Program-made: the position numbers and the translations under genes
Notes under the pieces: generated by a model
Seen by the model: only the letters and a program-made list of their open reading frames with translations
Database searches by the model: none
What the model was told of the DNA's origin: nothing
Part shown: in pieces, positions 1 through 8,413 of the stretch
Layout: each line of letters begins with the position of its first letter
Position numbering within the stretch: the first letter of the stretch is position 1
Assembly (NCBI RefSeq): GCF_040676675.1
Contig: NZ_JBFAPK010000005.1
Coordinates: 62,001-126,000 of the forward strand
DNA length: 64,000 bases
Direction: 5' to 3'
DNA from: JBFAPK01 sp040676675
GTDB lineage: Bacteria > Actinomycetota > Actinomycetes > Mycobacteriales > Micromonosporaceae

Positions 1-45
1 CTCGGTCACGGCCTCCTCGGTCACGGCACCTCCTCGGTCACGGCG
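1..45. repeat. Short tandem repeat at left edge
   Basis: Three near-identical copies of a 12-16 bp unit (core CTCGGTCACGGC) lie directly downstream of the gpsA stop codon. No gene is visible here. On the gpsA strand this is the 3' untranslated region or the spacer to the next gene. Confidence 0.6.
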
Positions 46-1044
46 TCACTCCGGCTTCGGCGAGCGCGCCAGCAGCGCCGCCATCGCCACCTCCGGCTTG
101 ACGCCCTCGTGGCAGACCAGCTCGACCTGCTCGGTGATCGGCATCTCGACCCCGTGCCGGCGGGCCAGGTCCCGGATCGACAGGCAGCTCTTCACGCCCT
201 CGGCGGTCTGCCGGGTGGCGACCTGCGCCTGCTCCAGCGTCTCGCCCCGGCCCAGGTGCTCGCCGAAGGTGCGGTTGCGCGACAGCGGCGAGGAGCAGCT
301 GGCGACCAGGTCGCCCATGCCGGCGAGGCCGGCGAAGGTGAGCGGGTCGGCGCCGAGCGCCACGCCGAGCCGGGCGGTCTCCGCCAGCCCGCGCGTGATC
401 AGCGTGGCCTTGGTGTTGTCGCCCAGCCCCATCGCGGTCGCCATCCCGTACGCGAGCGCGATGACGTTCTTGACCGCCCCGCCCAGCTCGCAGCCGATCA
501 CGTCGTCGTTGGTGTACGGCCGCAGGTACGGCGTGGTGATCGCCCGCTGCACCTGGATCGCGCGCGCGTCGTCGGTGCAGGCGACCACGGTGGCCGTCGG
601 CTGCTCACGGGCGATCTCCGGGGCCAGGTTGGGGCCGGAGATCACCACCACCCGCTCGGGCGCGAACCGGGTGGTCTCCATGATCACCTCGCTCATCCGC
701 TTGGTGGTGCCCAGCTCGATCCCCTTCATCAGCGAGACGAGCGTGACGTCCGGCTCCAGGTAACCGGTCCACTCGGCGAGGTTGCCGCGCAGCGTCTGCG
801 ACGGTACGGCCAGCACGACGAGTTCGGCCCCGCTGATCGCCTTGGCCGCCTCGCTGGTGGCGGTGACCCGCTCGGGCAACCGGAGCCCGGGCAGGTAGTC
901 GGGGTTCGTACCGGTGTCCCGGATCTGTGCCGCGACCCGCTCCCGGCGGGCCCAGATCCGTACGTCCCGGCCCGCGTCCGCGAGAATCTTGGCGAAGACG
1001 GTGCCCCAGGAGCCGGCGCCGAGCACCGCTACGTGCCCGTTCAC
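46..1044 (-). CDS. gpsA: Glycerol-3-phosphate dehydrogenase [NAD(P)+]
   Basis: Cytoplasmic enzyme that interconverts dihydroxyacetone phosphate and sn-glycerol-3-phosphate, the backbone for phospholipids. The 332-residue protein has the usual family length. It opens with a Rossmann nucleotide-binding loop (GAGSWGT, residues 9-15), and around residue 190 carries the GGAVKNVIALAYG segment that holds the catalytic lysine. The C-terminal helical domain includes GMGDLVASC. The GTG start overlaps the plsC stop by 4 bp (GTGA), so translation is probably coupled to plsC. The pair makes and then acylates glycerol-3-phosphate derivatives. Confident on both homology and context. Confidence 0.95.
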   Translation of the reverse strand: MNGHVAVLGAGSWGTVFAKILADAGRDVRIWARRERVAAQIRDTGTNPDYLPGLRLPERVTATSEAAKAISGAELVVLAVPSQTLRGNLAEWTGYLEPDVTLVSLMKGIELGTTKRMSEVIMETTRFAPERVVVISGPNLAPEIAREQPTATVVACTDDARAIQVQRAITTPYLRPYTNDDVIGCELGGAVKNVIALAYGMATAMGLGDNTKATLITRGLAETARLGVALGADPLTFAGLAGMGDLVASCSSPLSRNRTFGEHLGRGETLEQAQVATRQTAEGVKSCLSIRDLARRHGVEMPITEQVELVCHEGVKPEVAMAALLARSPKPE

Positions 1045-1904
1045 CGCTCACCGCCCGACCGCAGCTCACCGTTCGTCCCCCGGTCGCCGTCCTGACCAGC
1101 GGGCGCCGCGCCGTCCTGACCAGCGGGCGCCGCGCCGTCCTGACCAGCGGGCGCCGCGCCGTCCTGACCAGCGGGCGCCGCGCCGTTCTGGCGGGCCTCG
1201 CCGTTCTGGCGGGCGGGAGACCAGAGCGGTGGCGGGGTGCCGCCACGGATCTCGGCCACCAGGTCGCGCACGTGCAGCATGATCTCCTCGGTCATCTCCT
1301 CGAGCACCTGCCGCGTGTTCGGCGCCCCGGCCCAGCGACGCAGGTCCACCGGCGGTCCGGCGACGACGGTCACCGGGATTCGCGGGCGGAGGCTGAAGCG
1401 CTTGGTCCGGGCGTCGAACATCTCCTGCGCTCCCCAGAGCCCGATCGGGATCACCGGCGCGCCCGTGGCCAGCGCCACCCGGGCCGCCCCGGTCTTGCCG
1501 CGCATGGGCCACAGGTCGGGCTCCCGCGAGGTGGTGCCCTCCGGGTAGATCACCACGGCGCCACCGTCCTTGACGGCGGTGACCAGGGTCTCCAGCGAAC
1601 GGGCCGCGTCGACCGAGCCGCGCTCCACCGGTACCTGTCCGGCCCGGCGCAGGATCGCGCCGACCACCGGCACCCGGAAGACGCTGGCCTTCGCGAGGTA
1701 CTGCGGCCAGCGGCCGGCGTCGTAGATGAAGTGGGCCGAGACGAGCGGGTCGGCGTGCGAGATGTGGTTCGGTACGAGGATGACGCCGCCCGTGCGGGGC
1801 AGGTGCTCCATGCCACGCCAGGTACGCCGGGTCCAGACGGTGAGTATCGGTTTCACCACCGACACCGCGAACCGTCGCGTGAATCCCAGCCTGCGCCGTG
1901 TCAC
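1041..1904 (-). CDS. plsC: 1-acyl-sn-glycerol-3-phosphate acyltransferase (PlsC family)
   Basis: Membrane-associated acyltransferase that converts lysophosphatidic acid to phosphatidic acid. The acyltransferase motif I, NHISHADP (residues about 47-54), and the later YPEGTTS motif (about 120-126) are intact. The body of about 240 residues is normal for PlsC. It is followed by a low-complexity tail made of repeated AAPAGQDG units, encoded by 24-bp tandem DNA repeats, that is probably disordered and dispensable. Co-transcribed with gpsA (4-bp overlap). Substrate position is inferred from family and context; other lysophospholipid acyltransferases share these motifs. Confidence 0.9.
   Translation of the reverse strand: MTRRRLGFTRRFAVSVVKPILTVWTRRTWRGMEHLPRTGGVILVPNHISHADPLVSAHFIYDAGRWPQYLAKASVFRVPVVGAILRRAGQVPVERGSVDAARSLETLVTAVKDGGAVVIYPEGTTSREPDLWPMRGKTGAARVALATGAPVIPIGLWGAQEMFDARTKRFSLRPRIPVTVVAGPPVDLRRWAGAPNTRQVLEEMTEEIMLHVRDLVAEIRGGTPPPLWSPARQNGEARQNGAAPAGQDGAAPAGQDGAAPAGQDGAAPAGQDGDRGTNGELRSGGER
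1087..1190. repeat. 24-bp in-frame tandem repeats at plsC 3' end
   Basis: About four copies of a 24-bp unit (core GTCCTGACCAGCGGGCGCCG on the plus strand) encode the octapeptide AAPAGQDG repeated in the plsC tail. The period is a multiple of three, so copy-number change preserves the reading frame. This is a likely site of strain-to-strain length variation. Confidence 0.85.
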
Positions 1905-2094
1905 GGCTCCTCCTCGTCGCTACCGCGCCGTCACCCGGCGCCACCGCGCCATCCGACGCCCGCAGCGAAATCATGCCTGCTCGCCCCCGGGGCGGCCAGG
2001 CAGGGTGTCCGCCGGCCACAGCGCGGTACGCGGGCCGCCGTCGGAGCGCGGACGGTCTACGGCCGAGCCGGTACGGGCCTGGCAGGATTGCGGC

Positions 2095-2745
2095 GTGGGG
2101 GAAGCGGTCTGGACGGTGGTGGTGCCGGTCAAGCGGCTCGCCATGGCCAAGAGCCGGCTACGCGGTGCGCTCGGCGGGGTACGGCACGAGACGCTGGCGC
2201 TCGCGCTGGCGCAGGACACCGTCGCCGCGGTGCTCGCCAGCGAGCCGGTCGGCGAGGTGCTGGTGGTGACCGACGACCGGGAGGCCGGGGAGGCGCTCCG
2301 CCCGCTCGGCGCGCGGGTGGTCGCCGAGCCGTCCGGCGGCGGGCTGAATCCGGCCTTCCGGCTCGGCGCCCGGCACGCCGGGGACGGTTGGGTGGCGGCG
2401 CTCACCGCGGACCTGCCCGCGCTGCGGCCGGCCGAACTGGCCGAGGCGCTGGTCGCGGCGGCCGGGCGCCCGACGCCGGCGCGGTGCTTCGTCGCCGACG
2501 CTCCGGGTACCGGTACCGCCCTGCTCACGGCCCCGCCCGGGCTGGCGCTGGAGCCCCGCTTCGGTCCGGCGTCCGCCGCGGCGCACGAGGCCAGCGGCGC
2601 GTTCGCGCTCACCGGCGCCTGGCCGACGCTGCGCCGCGATGTCGACACCGCCGCGGATCTGGCGGCGGCGGGCGCCCTCGGGCTCGGTCGGCACACCGCC
2701 GCGCTGGTCGGCGCGCTCTGCCCGGCGGGCGCCGCCGAACACTGA
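2095..2745 (+). CDS. cofC: 2-phospho-L-lactate (phosphoenolpyruvate) guanylyltransferase
   Basis: Nucleotidyltransferase of coenzyme F420 biosynthesis (CofC/FbiD), transferring GMP to phospho-lactate or phosphoenolpyruvate. The 216-residue protein starts WTVVVPVKRLAMAKSRL, the nucleotide-binding start of the family. It also has VVTDDREAGEAL and LTADLPALRP segments typical of this cobY/mobA-like fold. A GTG start at 2095 is chosen because homology begins there; upstream codons of the open frame look non-coding. Divergent from plsC, a placement also recalled in mycobacteria (near gpsA and ppk). Other F420 genes (cofD/fbiA, fbiB) are not in the window. Confidence 0.88.
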   Translation: MGEAVWTVVVPVKRLAMAKSRLRGALGGVRHETLALALAQDTVAAVLASEPVGEVLVVTDDREAGEALRPLGARVVAEPSGGGLNPAFRLGARHAGDGWVAALTADLPALRPAELAEALVAAAGRPTPARCFVADAPGTGTALLTAPPGLALEPRFGPASAAAHEASGAFALTGAWPTLRRDVDTAADLAAAGALGLGRHTAALVGALCPAGAAEH

Positions 2746-2825
2746 CCCGCCCGCGCCACCGCCCACGCGTGCGGCGCCCACCGGCGTGCCGCCCGCCGCC
2801 CGACCGCCGGTGTACCGTGCTGGGC

Positions 2826-3023
2826 ATGCAGGGGACCGTGGCGACGTTCGACCCGAACAGCCGGGCCGGCACGGTACTGCTCGACGACGGTACCGAGGTC
2901 GCCTTCCCGGCGGCCGCGTTCGACGCCTCCGGGCTGCGGTTGCTCCGGCTCGGTCAGCGGGTACGCCTCGACCGGGCACCCTCGGGCGAGGTCGTCCGGC
3001 TGACGTTGCCCACCTTCCACTGA
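2826..3023 (+). CDS. Small cold-shock-domain-like protein
   Basis: A 65-residue protein starting MQGTVATFDPNSRAGTVLLD. The pattern of a G-V-x-x-F/Y opening, a G-T-V-x-L-D-D-G core and a late GQRVRLD strand resembles an OB-fold cold-shock domain. The RNP1 aromatic cluster (GFGFI) of true CspA proteins is replaced by AGTVLLDDG, so nucleic-acid binding may be altered or absent. It sits 80 bp after cofC and 54 bp before ppk, just upstream of the PHO box. Function is inferred from fold-like similarity only. Confidence 0.7.
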   Translation: MQGTVATFDPNSRAGTVLLDDGTEVAFPAAAFDASGLRLLRLGQRVRLDRAPSGEVVRLTLPTFH

Positions 3024-3037
3024 CCCACCACTGCGAA

Positions 3038-3077
3038 GTTCATTTTACGTTCACCCGACTCGGGTGATTATTGGCGG
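3038..3077 (+). promoter_or_regulatory. PHO box and -10 element of ppk
   Basis: Two adjacent 11-nt direct repeats, GTTCATTTTAC (3038-3048) and GTTCACCCGAC (3049-3059), match the direct-repeat units bound by phosphorylated PhoP in actinobacteria (consensus close to GTTCACCCGGC). A -10-like GATTAT lies at 3066-3071, six bases before the GTG start at 3078. This suggests a leaderless transcript with PhoP bound in place of a -35 box. Motif and spacing are seen; activation under phosphate starvation is inferred from Streptomyces ppk. Confidence 0.75.
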
Positions 3078-5879
3078 GTGACTACCCCTCCCGGCCGCCG
3101 CCCCGTCCGCCAACACCACGCCCCGGGCGACCCGCTCGGCTCCGACGCCACGGCTCCGGAGCGAGACACCACGGCTCCGGAGCGGGACGCCACGGCCCGG
3201 GAGAGAGCGGAGGCCGAGCGGCGATCCGGGTCGGACCGGCCCGGTACCGGCCGGGACGCGAACGGCGGTACCGGCGAGCCCGACGCCCACCGCGACCGGC
3301 AGCCGGACGACGGCCCGCGCGCGAACGGCGGTACCGGCGTGAACGGTGACGGACGGCCGCGCGGCACCGACGGCCGGTTCGTCCGCGCCGACCGCGACCG
3401 ACCGCGCTCCGGCGAGCAGCCGAACCCGGCGGAACCGCCCACCGAGCGGGCGCTCGCCGCCGAGGAGGCGGCGGCGGGCTCCGGCGCGGCCCGCGCCACC
3501 CCCGAGCGGGACACCGCGGTCGGGCAGGTGGCGGCGGCGCAGCGGGCCGCCCGGGCGGAACGGGCGGAGCAGCCGGAGCAGACCCGGGATGCCGTACGGG
3601 CGGAGCACTTCGTCGAGCCGCTGGACACCACGGAGGACCAGGACCCGGTCGAGACGCTCAATCCGGCGACGCTCGACCGGTCGGCGCTCGACCCGGCGAC
3701 GCCCGAGCGTGCGACGGGGGCGCGGTCGACCCTTCCGCCCCGGGACGAGGAGCCCGGGGCGGCGCAGCCGTTGCCGGAGGACCGCTTCTTCAACCGGGAA
3801 CTCTCCTGGCTCGACTTCAACGCGCGGGTGCTGGCCCTGGCCGAGGACCCGGCGACGCCGCTGCTGGAACGGGCCAAGTTCCTCGCCATCTTCGCCAGCA
3901 ACCTGGACGAGTTCTACATGGTCCGCATCGCCGGGCTGAAGCGCCGGCTCCAGGCGGGGCTGCCGGTACGCGGCGGCGACCGCCTGCCGCTGCGTACCCA
4001 GCTGGAGCTGATCGCGGAGAGGACCGCCGACCTGGTCGCCCGGCACGCCCGCTGCTTCGTCGAGGACGTGCAGCCGCGGCTGGCCGCCGAGGAGATCCAC
4101 ATCCTGCGCTGGAGCCAGTTGGACGACGCCGAGCGCAAGCGGCTGCGCGGCTACTTCCGGGACAAGATCTTCCCGGTGCTCACCCCGCTCGCCGTGGACC
4201 CGGCCCACCCGTTCCCGTACATCTCCAGCCGGTCGCTGAACCTGGCGGTGGCGGTACGGGACCGCGAGGGCGGCCCGGAGCTGTTCGCACGGGTCAAGGT
4301 GCCGAACAACGTGCCTCGCTTCGTCCGCGTCGAGCAGGACCGCCCCGGCGCCCGGTTCCTGCCGGTGGAGGACCTGATCGCGGCCCACCTCGACCAGCTC
4401 TTCTTCCGGATGGAGGTGGTCGAGTGCCACCTGTTCCGGGTCACCCGCAACGCCGAGGTCGAGGTCGACGAGGACCGCGACGAGGACCTGCTCCAGGCGC
4501 TGGAGCGCGAGCTGGCCCGCCGCCGCTTCGGCCCGCCGGTACGCCTCGAGGTGGCCGCCTCGATCTCCGACCACGTGCTCGAACTGCTCACCCGCGAGCT
4601 GGACATGGACAGCCACGACGTGCTGCGGGTCCCCGGGCTGCTCGACCTCTCCTCGCTCTGGCAGGTCTACGAGGAGTCGGACCGGCCCGACCTGAAGGAC
4701 CTGCCGTTCGTGCCGGCCACCCACCCGCGCCTGATCGAGGGCGAGGTACCGCGCAGCGTCTTCGCCACCCTGCGCGACGGCGACATCCTGGTGCACCACC
4801 CGTACCACTCGTTCGCCACCAGCGTGCAGCGCTTCATCGAGCAGGCCGCCGCCGACCCGAACGTGCTGGCCATCAAGCAGACCCTGTACCGGACCAGCGG
4901 CGACTCTCCCATCGTCGACGCGCTGGTCGACGCGGCCGCCGCCGGCAAGCAGGTGGTGGTGCTGGTCGAGGTGAAGGCCCGCTTCGACGAGGTGGCGAAC
5001 ATCGGCTGGGCCCGGACGCTGGAGCGGGCCGGCTGCCACGTGGTCTACGGCCTGGTCGGTCTGAAGACGCACTGCAAGACCGCCCTGGTCGTACGCCAGG
5101 AGGGGAACACCATCCGCCGCTACTGCCACATCGGCACCGGCAACTACCACCCGAAGACGGCCCGGCTCTACGAGGACTTCGGCATGCTCACCGCCGACCC
5201 GGAGATCGGCGCGGACCTGACCGACCTGTTCAACGTGCTGACCGGCTACAGCCGGCAGACCGCGTACCGGCGGCTGCTGGTCGCGCCGCAGGGCATCCGC
5301 AGCGGGATCGTCGAGCGGATCGAGCGGGAGATCGCCAACACCCGGCTCGGCGTGCCGGGGCTGGTCCAGATCAAGGTCAACTCGCTGGTGGACGAGGAGA
5401 TCGTGGACGCCCTCTACCGGGCCTCCCGGGCCGGCGTGCACGTGGACCTGCTCATCCGGGGCATGTGCACGCTGCGGCCGGGCGTACCGGGGCTGTCGGA
5501 GAACATCCGGGTCCGCTCGGTGCTCGGCCGGTTCCTGGAGCACTCGCGGGTCTTCCGCTTCGGCAACGGCAGCCTGCCGGCGAACGGTACGCCCGCCCGC
5601 GACGGCGCACCGGGCGGCGGTCCGGCCGAGTTCTGGATCGGCTCGGCGGATCTGATGCACCGCAACCTCGACCGCCGGGTCGAGGCGCTGGTGCAGGTCA
5701 CCGACCCGGTCGCCCGCGCCGAGCTGGACTACGTGATGACCATTGCGATGAGCCCGGAGATCGAGGCGTTCGAGCTGCACGGCGACGGTACCTGGACCCG
5801 CCGGGTCGGTACCTCCGAGCAGCCGCTGGTGCACCTGCAGGAGGCGCTGTTGCGCCGGGTCGGCGGTTCCGCCGGCTGA
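3078..5879 (+). CDS. ppk1: Polyphosphate kinase 1 with long disordered N-terminal extension
   Basis: Polymerises the gamma-phosphate of ATP into inorganic polyphosphate, reversibly. The catalytic body begins near residue 235 (LPEDRFFNRELSWLDFN). Both conserved histidines of the PLD-like active site are present: KTHCK, holding the autophosphorylated histidine, and FLEHSRVF. The protein is 933 residues, whereas typical PPK1 is about 690-730. The first roughly 230 residues are Arg/Asp/Glu/Ala/Thr-rich low complexity with repeated TAPERD units, probably disordered. A predicted leaderless GTG start follows the PHO box. It heads a same-strand run with the CYTH-CHAD gene (45 bp downstream) and mutT1. 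Confidence 0.95.
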   Translation: MTTPPGRRPVRQHHAPGDPLGSDATAPERDTTAPERDATARERAEAERRSGSDRPGTGRDANGGTGEPDAHRDRQPDDGPRANGGTGVNGDGRPRGTDGRFVRADRDRPRSGEQPNPAEPPTERALAAEEAAAGSGAARATPERDTAVGQVAAAQRAARAERAEQPEQTRDAVRAEHFVEPLDTTEDQDPVETLNPATLDRSALDPATPERATGARSTLPPRDEEPGAAQPLPEDRFFNRELSWLDFNARVLALAEDPATPLLERAKFLAIFASNLDEFYMVRIAGLKRRLQAGLPVRGGDRLPLRTQLELIAERTADLVARHARCFVEDVQPRLAAEEIHILRWSQLDDAERKRLRGYFRDKIFPVLTPLAVDPAHPFPYISSRSLNLAVAVRDREGGPELFARVKVPNNVPRFVRVEQDRPGARFLPVEDLIAAHLDQLFFRMEVVECHLFRVTRNAEVEVDEDRDEDLLQALERELARRRFGPPVRLEVAASISDHVLELLTRELDMDSHDVLRVPGLLDLSSLWQVYEESDRPDLKDLPFVPATHPRLIEGEVPRSVFATLRDGDILVHHPYHSFATSVQRFIEQAAADPNVLAIKQTLYRTSGDSPIVDALVDAAAAGKQVVVLVEVKARFDEVANIGWARTLERAGCHVVYGLVGLKTHCKTALVVRQEGNTIRRYCHIGTGNYHPKTARLYEDFGMLTADPEIGADLTDLFNVLTGYSRQTAYRRLLVAPQGIRSGIVERIEREIANTRLGVPGLVQIKVNSLVDEEIVDALYRASRAGVHVDLLIRGMCTLRPGVPGLSENIRVRSVLGRFLEHSRVFRFGNGSLPANGTPARDGAPGGGPAEFWIGSADLMHRNLDRRVEALVQVTDPVARAELDYVMTIAMSPEIEAFELHGDGTWTRRVGTSEQPLVHLQEALLRRVGGSAG

Positions 5880-5924
5880 GCCGGCCCACGACCGGGCTCA
5901 GCCGGCCGGGATAACCTGGGTCGG

Positions 5925-7454
5925 ATGATGGAGGAGGAGCGCAAATACGACGTCCCCACCGGATTCGTCCTGCCGGAACTCGCCGGCGCCGTACCCGACG
6001 GCGGGCGGGTGGTGGCCCTGCCGCCCGTCACCCTCACCGCGACCTACTTCGACACCGCCGACCTGCGCCTGGCCCGGGCGGGCGTCTCGCTGCGCCACCG
6101 CAAGGGTGACGAGCTGCCGTGGACGGCGAAGCTGCCCGGCGACGTCCCCGGGGTGCGGCACGAGATCTCTCGCGCCGGCAAGGCCCGCCGGATCCCCGCC
6201 GAGCTGGCCGGCCTGGTCACCGTCTACCGCCGGGACGCCGACCTGGCCCCGGCCGCCGTCGTGCGCACCGTGCGGCACGCGTACGAGCTGCGCGACGGCG
6301 GCGGTCGGCTCCTCGCCGAACTGGCCGACGACGCCGTCGCGGTGCTCGACGGCAAGCGGGTCACCGCGGAGTTCCGCGAGATCGAGGTGGAGCGCAAGGA
6401 GGGCGGGCGGGACCTGCTCGACCGGGTCGAGGCGGTGCTGCGCGACGCCGGCGCGACCGGCGGCGGCTTCGTACCCAAGCACGTCCGTGCCCTCGGCGAG
6501 GCGGCCGCCGGCCCGGCGGACCTGGTCGAGCCCGGCGAACTCCCGGCCGGGCCGACCGCCGCCGACGTGGTCGCCGCCGCGATCCGGCACGGCGTGTGGC
6601 GGATCCTCACCCACGACCCGCTGGTACGGCTCGGCGAGCCGCTGCCCGACGGCGACACCGCCGTGCACCAGATGCGGGTCGGGTGCCGGCGGCTCCGCAG
6701 CGACCTGCGCACGTTCGCGGCGCTGGTCGAGCCGGAGTGGGCCCGGCCGCTGCGCGACGAGCTGAGGTGGCTGGCGGGCGTGCTGGGCGCGGCCCGCGAC
6801 GCGGAGGTGCTGCGGGCCCGGCTACGCCGCACGGCCGCCGCCGACCCGGTCTGCCCGCTCGACCCCGCGGCGGTGGAGCGCCTCGACGCGGCGCTGGCCA
6901 CGCGCGAGTCCGCGGCCCTGGCCGCCGTGGCCGAGGCGCTGCGCTCCCCGCGCTACCTGGCGCTCGTGGAGATCCTGCTGACGGCGGCCCGGGCGCCCCG
7001 GCTGACCGCCGCGACCGGCGGGCCGGCCACGGAGGTGCTGCCCCGGCTGGTGGCCCGGCCGTGGCGGAAACTGGTGCTGGGCGACCGGAGCCACGGCGGC
7101 GCGGCGGACCTCGACCCGCTCGGCCCCGACGAGCGGTGGCACGCGGTGCGGATCGCCGGCAAGCGGGCCCGGTACGCCGTCGACGCGGTCGCCCCGGTGC
7201 TGGGCGGCGGCGCGCCGAAGCTCGCCCGGGCGCTGGCCCGGGTGCAGAATCTGCTCGGCGAGCATCAGGACGCGGCCGTGGCCGCGCAGACCTGGCTCGA
7301 CATCGCCCGGGCCGAACCGTCCGACCACACCCTCGCGGTCACCGCGGGGCGGCTGATGGAGCGGGAGCGGGCGGCCATCTCCGCGGCCCGGGCCGAGTTT
7401 CCGGCGGCCTGGCGGCGGGCGACGAAGGGAAGCCGGACGAAGTGGCTACCGTGA
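5925..7454 (+). CDS. CYTH and CHAD domain protein
   Basis: A 509-residue two-domain protein. The N-terminal CYTH (triphosphate tunnel) domain, about residues 1-205, opens with the ExExK metal/triphosphate signature inside EEERKYDV. The C-terminal CHAD domain, about 215-505, has the expected histidines and basic helices (VHQMRVGCRRLRSDLRTF near 250; VRIAGKRARYAVDA near 410). CHAD domains bind polyphosphate and CYTH domains cleave or bind triphosphates. Its place 45 bp downstream of ppk1 supports a role in polyphosphate handling. Exact catalytic activity (triphosphatase or a purely polyphosphate-binding role) cannot be told from sequence. Confidence 0.9.
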   Translation: MMEEERKYDVPTGFVLPELAGAVPDGGRVVALPPVTLTATYFDTADLRLARAGVSLRHRKGDELPWTAKLPGDVPGVRHEISRAGKARRIPAELAGLVTVYRRDADLAPAAVVRTVRHAYELRDGGGRLLAELADDAVAVLDGKRVTAEFREIEVERKEGGRDLLDRVEAVLRDAGATGGGFVPKHVRALGEAAAGPADLVEPGELPAGPTAADVVAAAIRHGVWRILTHDPLVRLGEPLPDGDTAVHQMRVGCRRLRSDLRTFAALVEPEWARPLRDELRWLAGVLGAARDAEVLRARLRRTAAADPVCPLDPAAVERLDAALATRESAALAAVAEALRSPRYLALVEILLTAARAPRLTAATGGPATEVLPRLVARPWRKLVLGDRSHGGAADLDPLGPDERWHAVRIAGKRARYAVDAVAPVLGGGAPKLARALARVQNLLGEHQDAAVAAQTWLDIARAEPSDHTLAVTAGRLMERERAAISAARAEFPAAWRRATKGSRTKWLP

Positions 7455-8317
7455 CACCCATCCGGGCCGCGGGTGGGGTGGTGTGGCGACCGGCGGCGGT
7501 CGGCGTCGAGGTCTGCGTGGTGCACCGGCCGCGCTACGACGACTGGTCGCTGCCGAAGGGCAAGCTGGACCCGGGCGAGCGCCCGCTCGCCGCGGCGGTA
7601 CGCGAGGTGGCGGAGGAGACCGGCGTACGGGCCGTGCCGCAGGTGCGCCTGCGCTCGATCGGCTACCGCAGCGACGGCCGGCCCAAGGTGGTGGACTTCT
7701 GGTCGATGGTGGCGGTCGGCACGGGCGGCTTCCAGCCGGACACCGAGGTCGACGGGATGCGCTGGCTGCCCGCCACCGAGGCGGCCGAGCTGGTGAGCTA
7801 CCCGCACGACGCCGGGGTGCTGCGCCAGTTCGCCGAGCTGCCACCGGTCACGGCCGTGCTGACCCTGGTACGGCACGCCCAGGCCGGCAAGCGGGCCACC
7901 TGGTCCGGGCCGGACTCGGCCCGCCCGCTCGATCCGACCGGGCTCGACCAGGCCCGGGCGCTGGCCCCGCTGCTGGCGCTGACCCGGCCCGGACGGCTGC
8001 TCTCCGCCTCGCCCCGGCGCTGCGTACAGACCCTCGACCCGCTCGCCGGCCTGCTGGACCTGCCGATCGAGGTCGACTCCGCCTTCGACGAGCCGAAGCC
8101 GGGGCAGGAGTTGGAGGAGAACGCCCTGGCCGCCGCGGGGCGCCTGGCCGAGCTGGCCCTGACCGGCGCCCCGGCGGCGGTCTGCAGCCAGGGCAAGGTG
8201 ATCCCGGTGGCGCTGGCCCGGTTCGGCGGTACGCCGGAGGACTACCCGACCCCGAAGGGCGGGGCCTGGCTGCTGGCGTTCGCCGGGGACCGGCTGGTCG
8301 GCGCCGACCCGCTCTGA
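7442..8317 (+). CDS. mutT1: NUDIX hydrolase fused to histidine phosphatase (MutT1-like)
   Basis: A 291-residue fusion. The NUDIX domain (about 1-135) has a complete Nudix box, GKLDPGERPLAAAVREVAEE, with the trailing TG. The C-terminal histidine-phosphatase domain begins TLVRHAQAGKR, with the phospho-accepting His of the RH(G/A) motif. Mycobacterial MutT1 has the same architecture and cleans 8-oxo-dGTP/8-oxo-GTP and dinucleoside polyphosphates. The start overlaps the CYTH-CHAD stop by 13 bp; a second in-frame GTG at 7451 is possible. Same-strand linkage to ppk1 is the arrangement I recall from mycobacteria. Confidence 0.9.
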   Translation: MATVTPIRAAGGVVWRPAAVGVEVCVVHRPRYDDWSLPKGKLDPGERPLAAAVREVAEETGVRAVPQVRLRSIGYRSDGRPKVVDFWSMVAVGTGGFQPDTEVDGMRWLPATEAAELVSYPHDAGVLRQFAELPPVTAVLTLVRHAQAGKRATWSGPDSARPLDPTGLDQARALAPLLALTRPGRLLSASPRRCVQTLDPLAGLLDLPIEVDSAFDEPKPGQELEENALAAAGRLAELALTGAPAAVCSQGKVIPVALARFGGTPEDYPTPKGGAWLLAFAGDRLVGADPL

Positions 8318-8356
8318 CGCTCGGGCCGGCGCGTGCGGTGGGCCCCGGACAGCGCT

Positions 8357-8392
8357 GACGGGCGCCCCCGGCGGTACCGGAGAGCGCCCGTC
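8357..8392. terminator. Bidirectional terminator between mutT1 and hupB
   Basis: A 9-bp perfect stem, GACGGGCGC at 8357-8365 with GCGCCCGTC at 8384-8392, lies between the convergent mutT1 and hupB genes. It has no strong T-tract, as is common in high-GC actinobacteria. Confidence 0.6.
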
Positions 8393-8413
8393 GTGCGGTG
8401 TACGGCGGCGGCG

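Noticed and set aside
3051..5834. A 927-residue minus-strand open frame opposite ppk1
   Set aside because: It is a shadow of ppk1's codon bias (His/Val/Arg-rich nonsense); the plus-strand frame has the catalytic histidines and family length.
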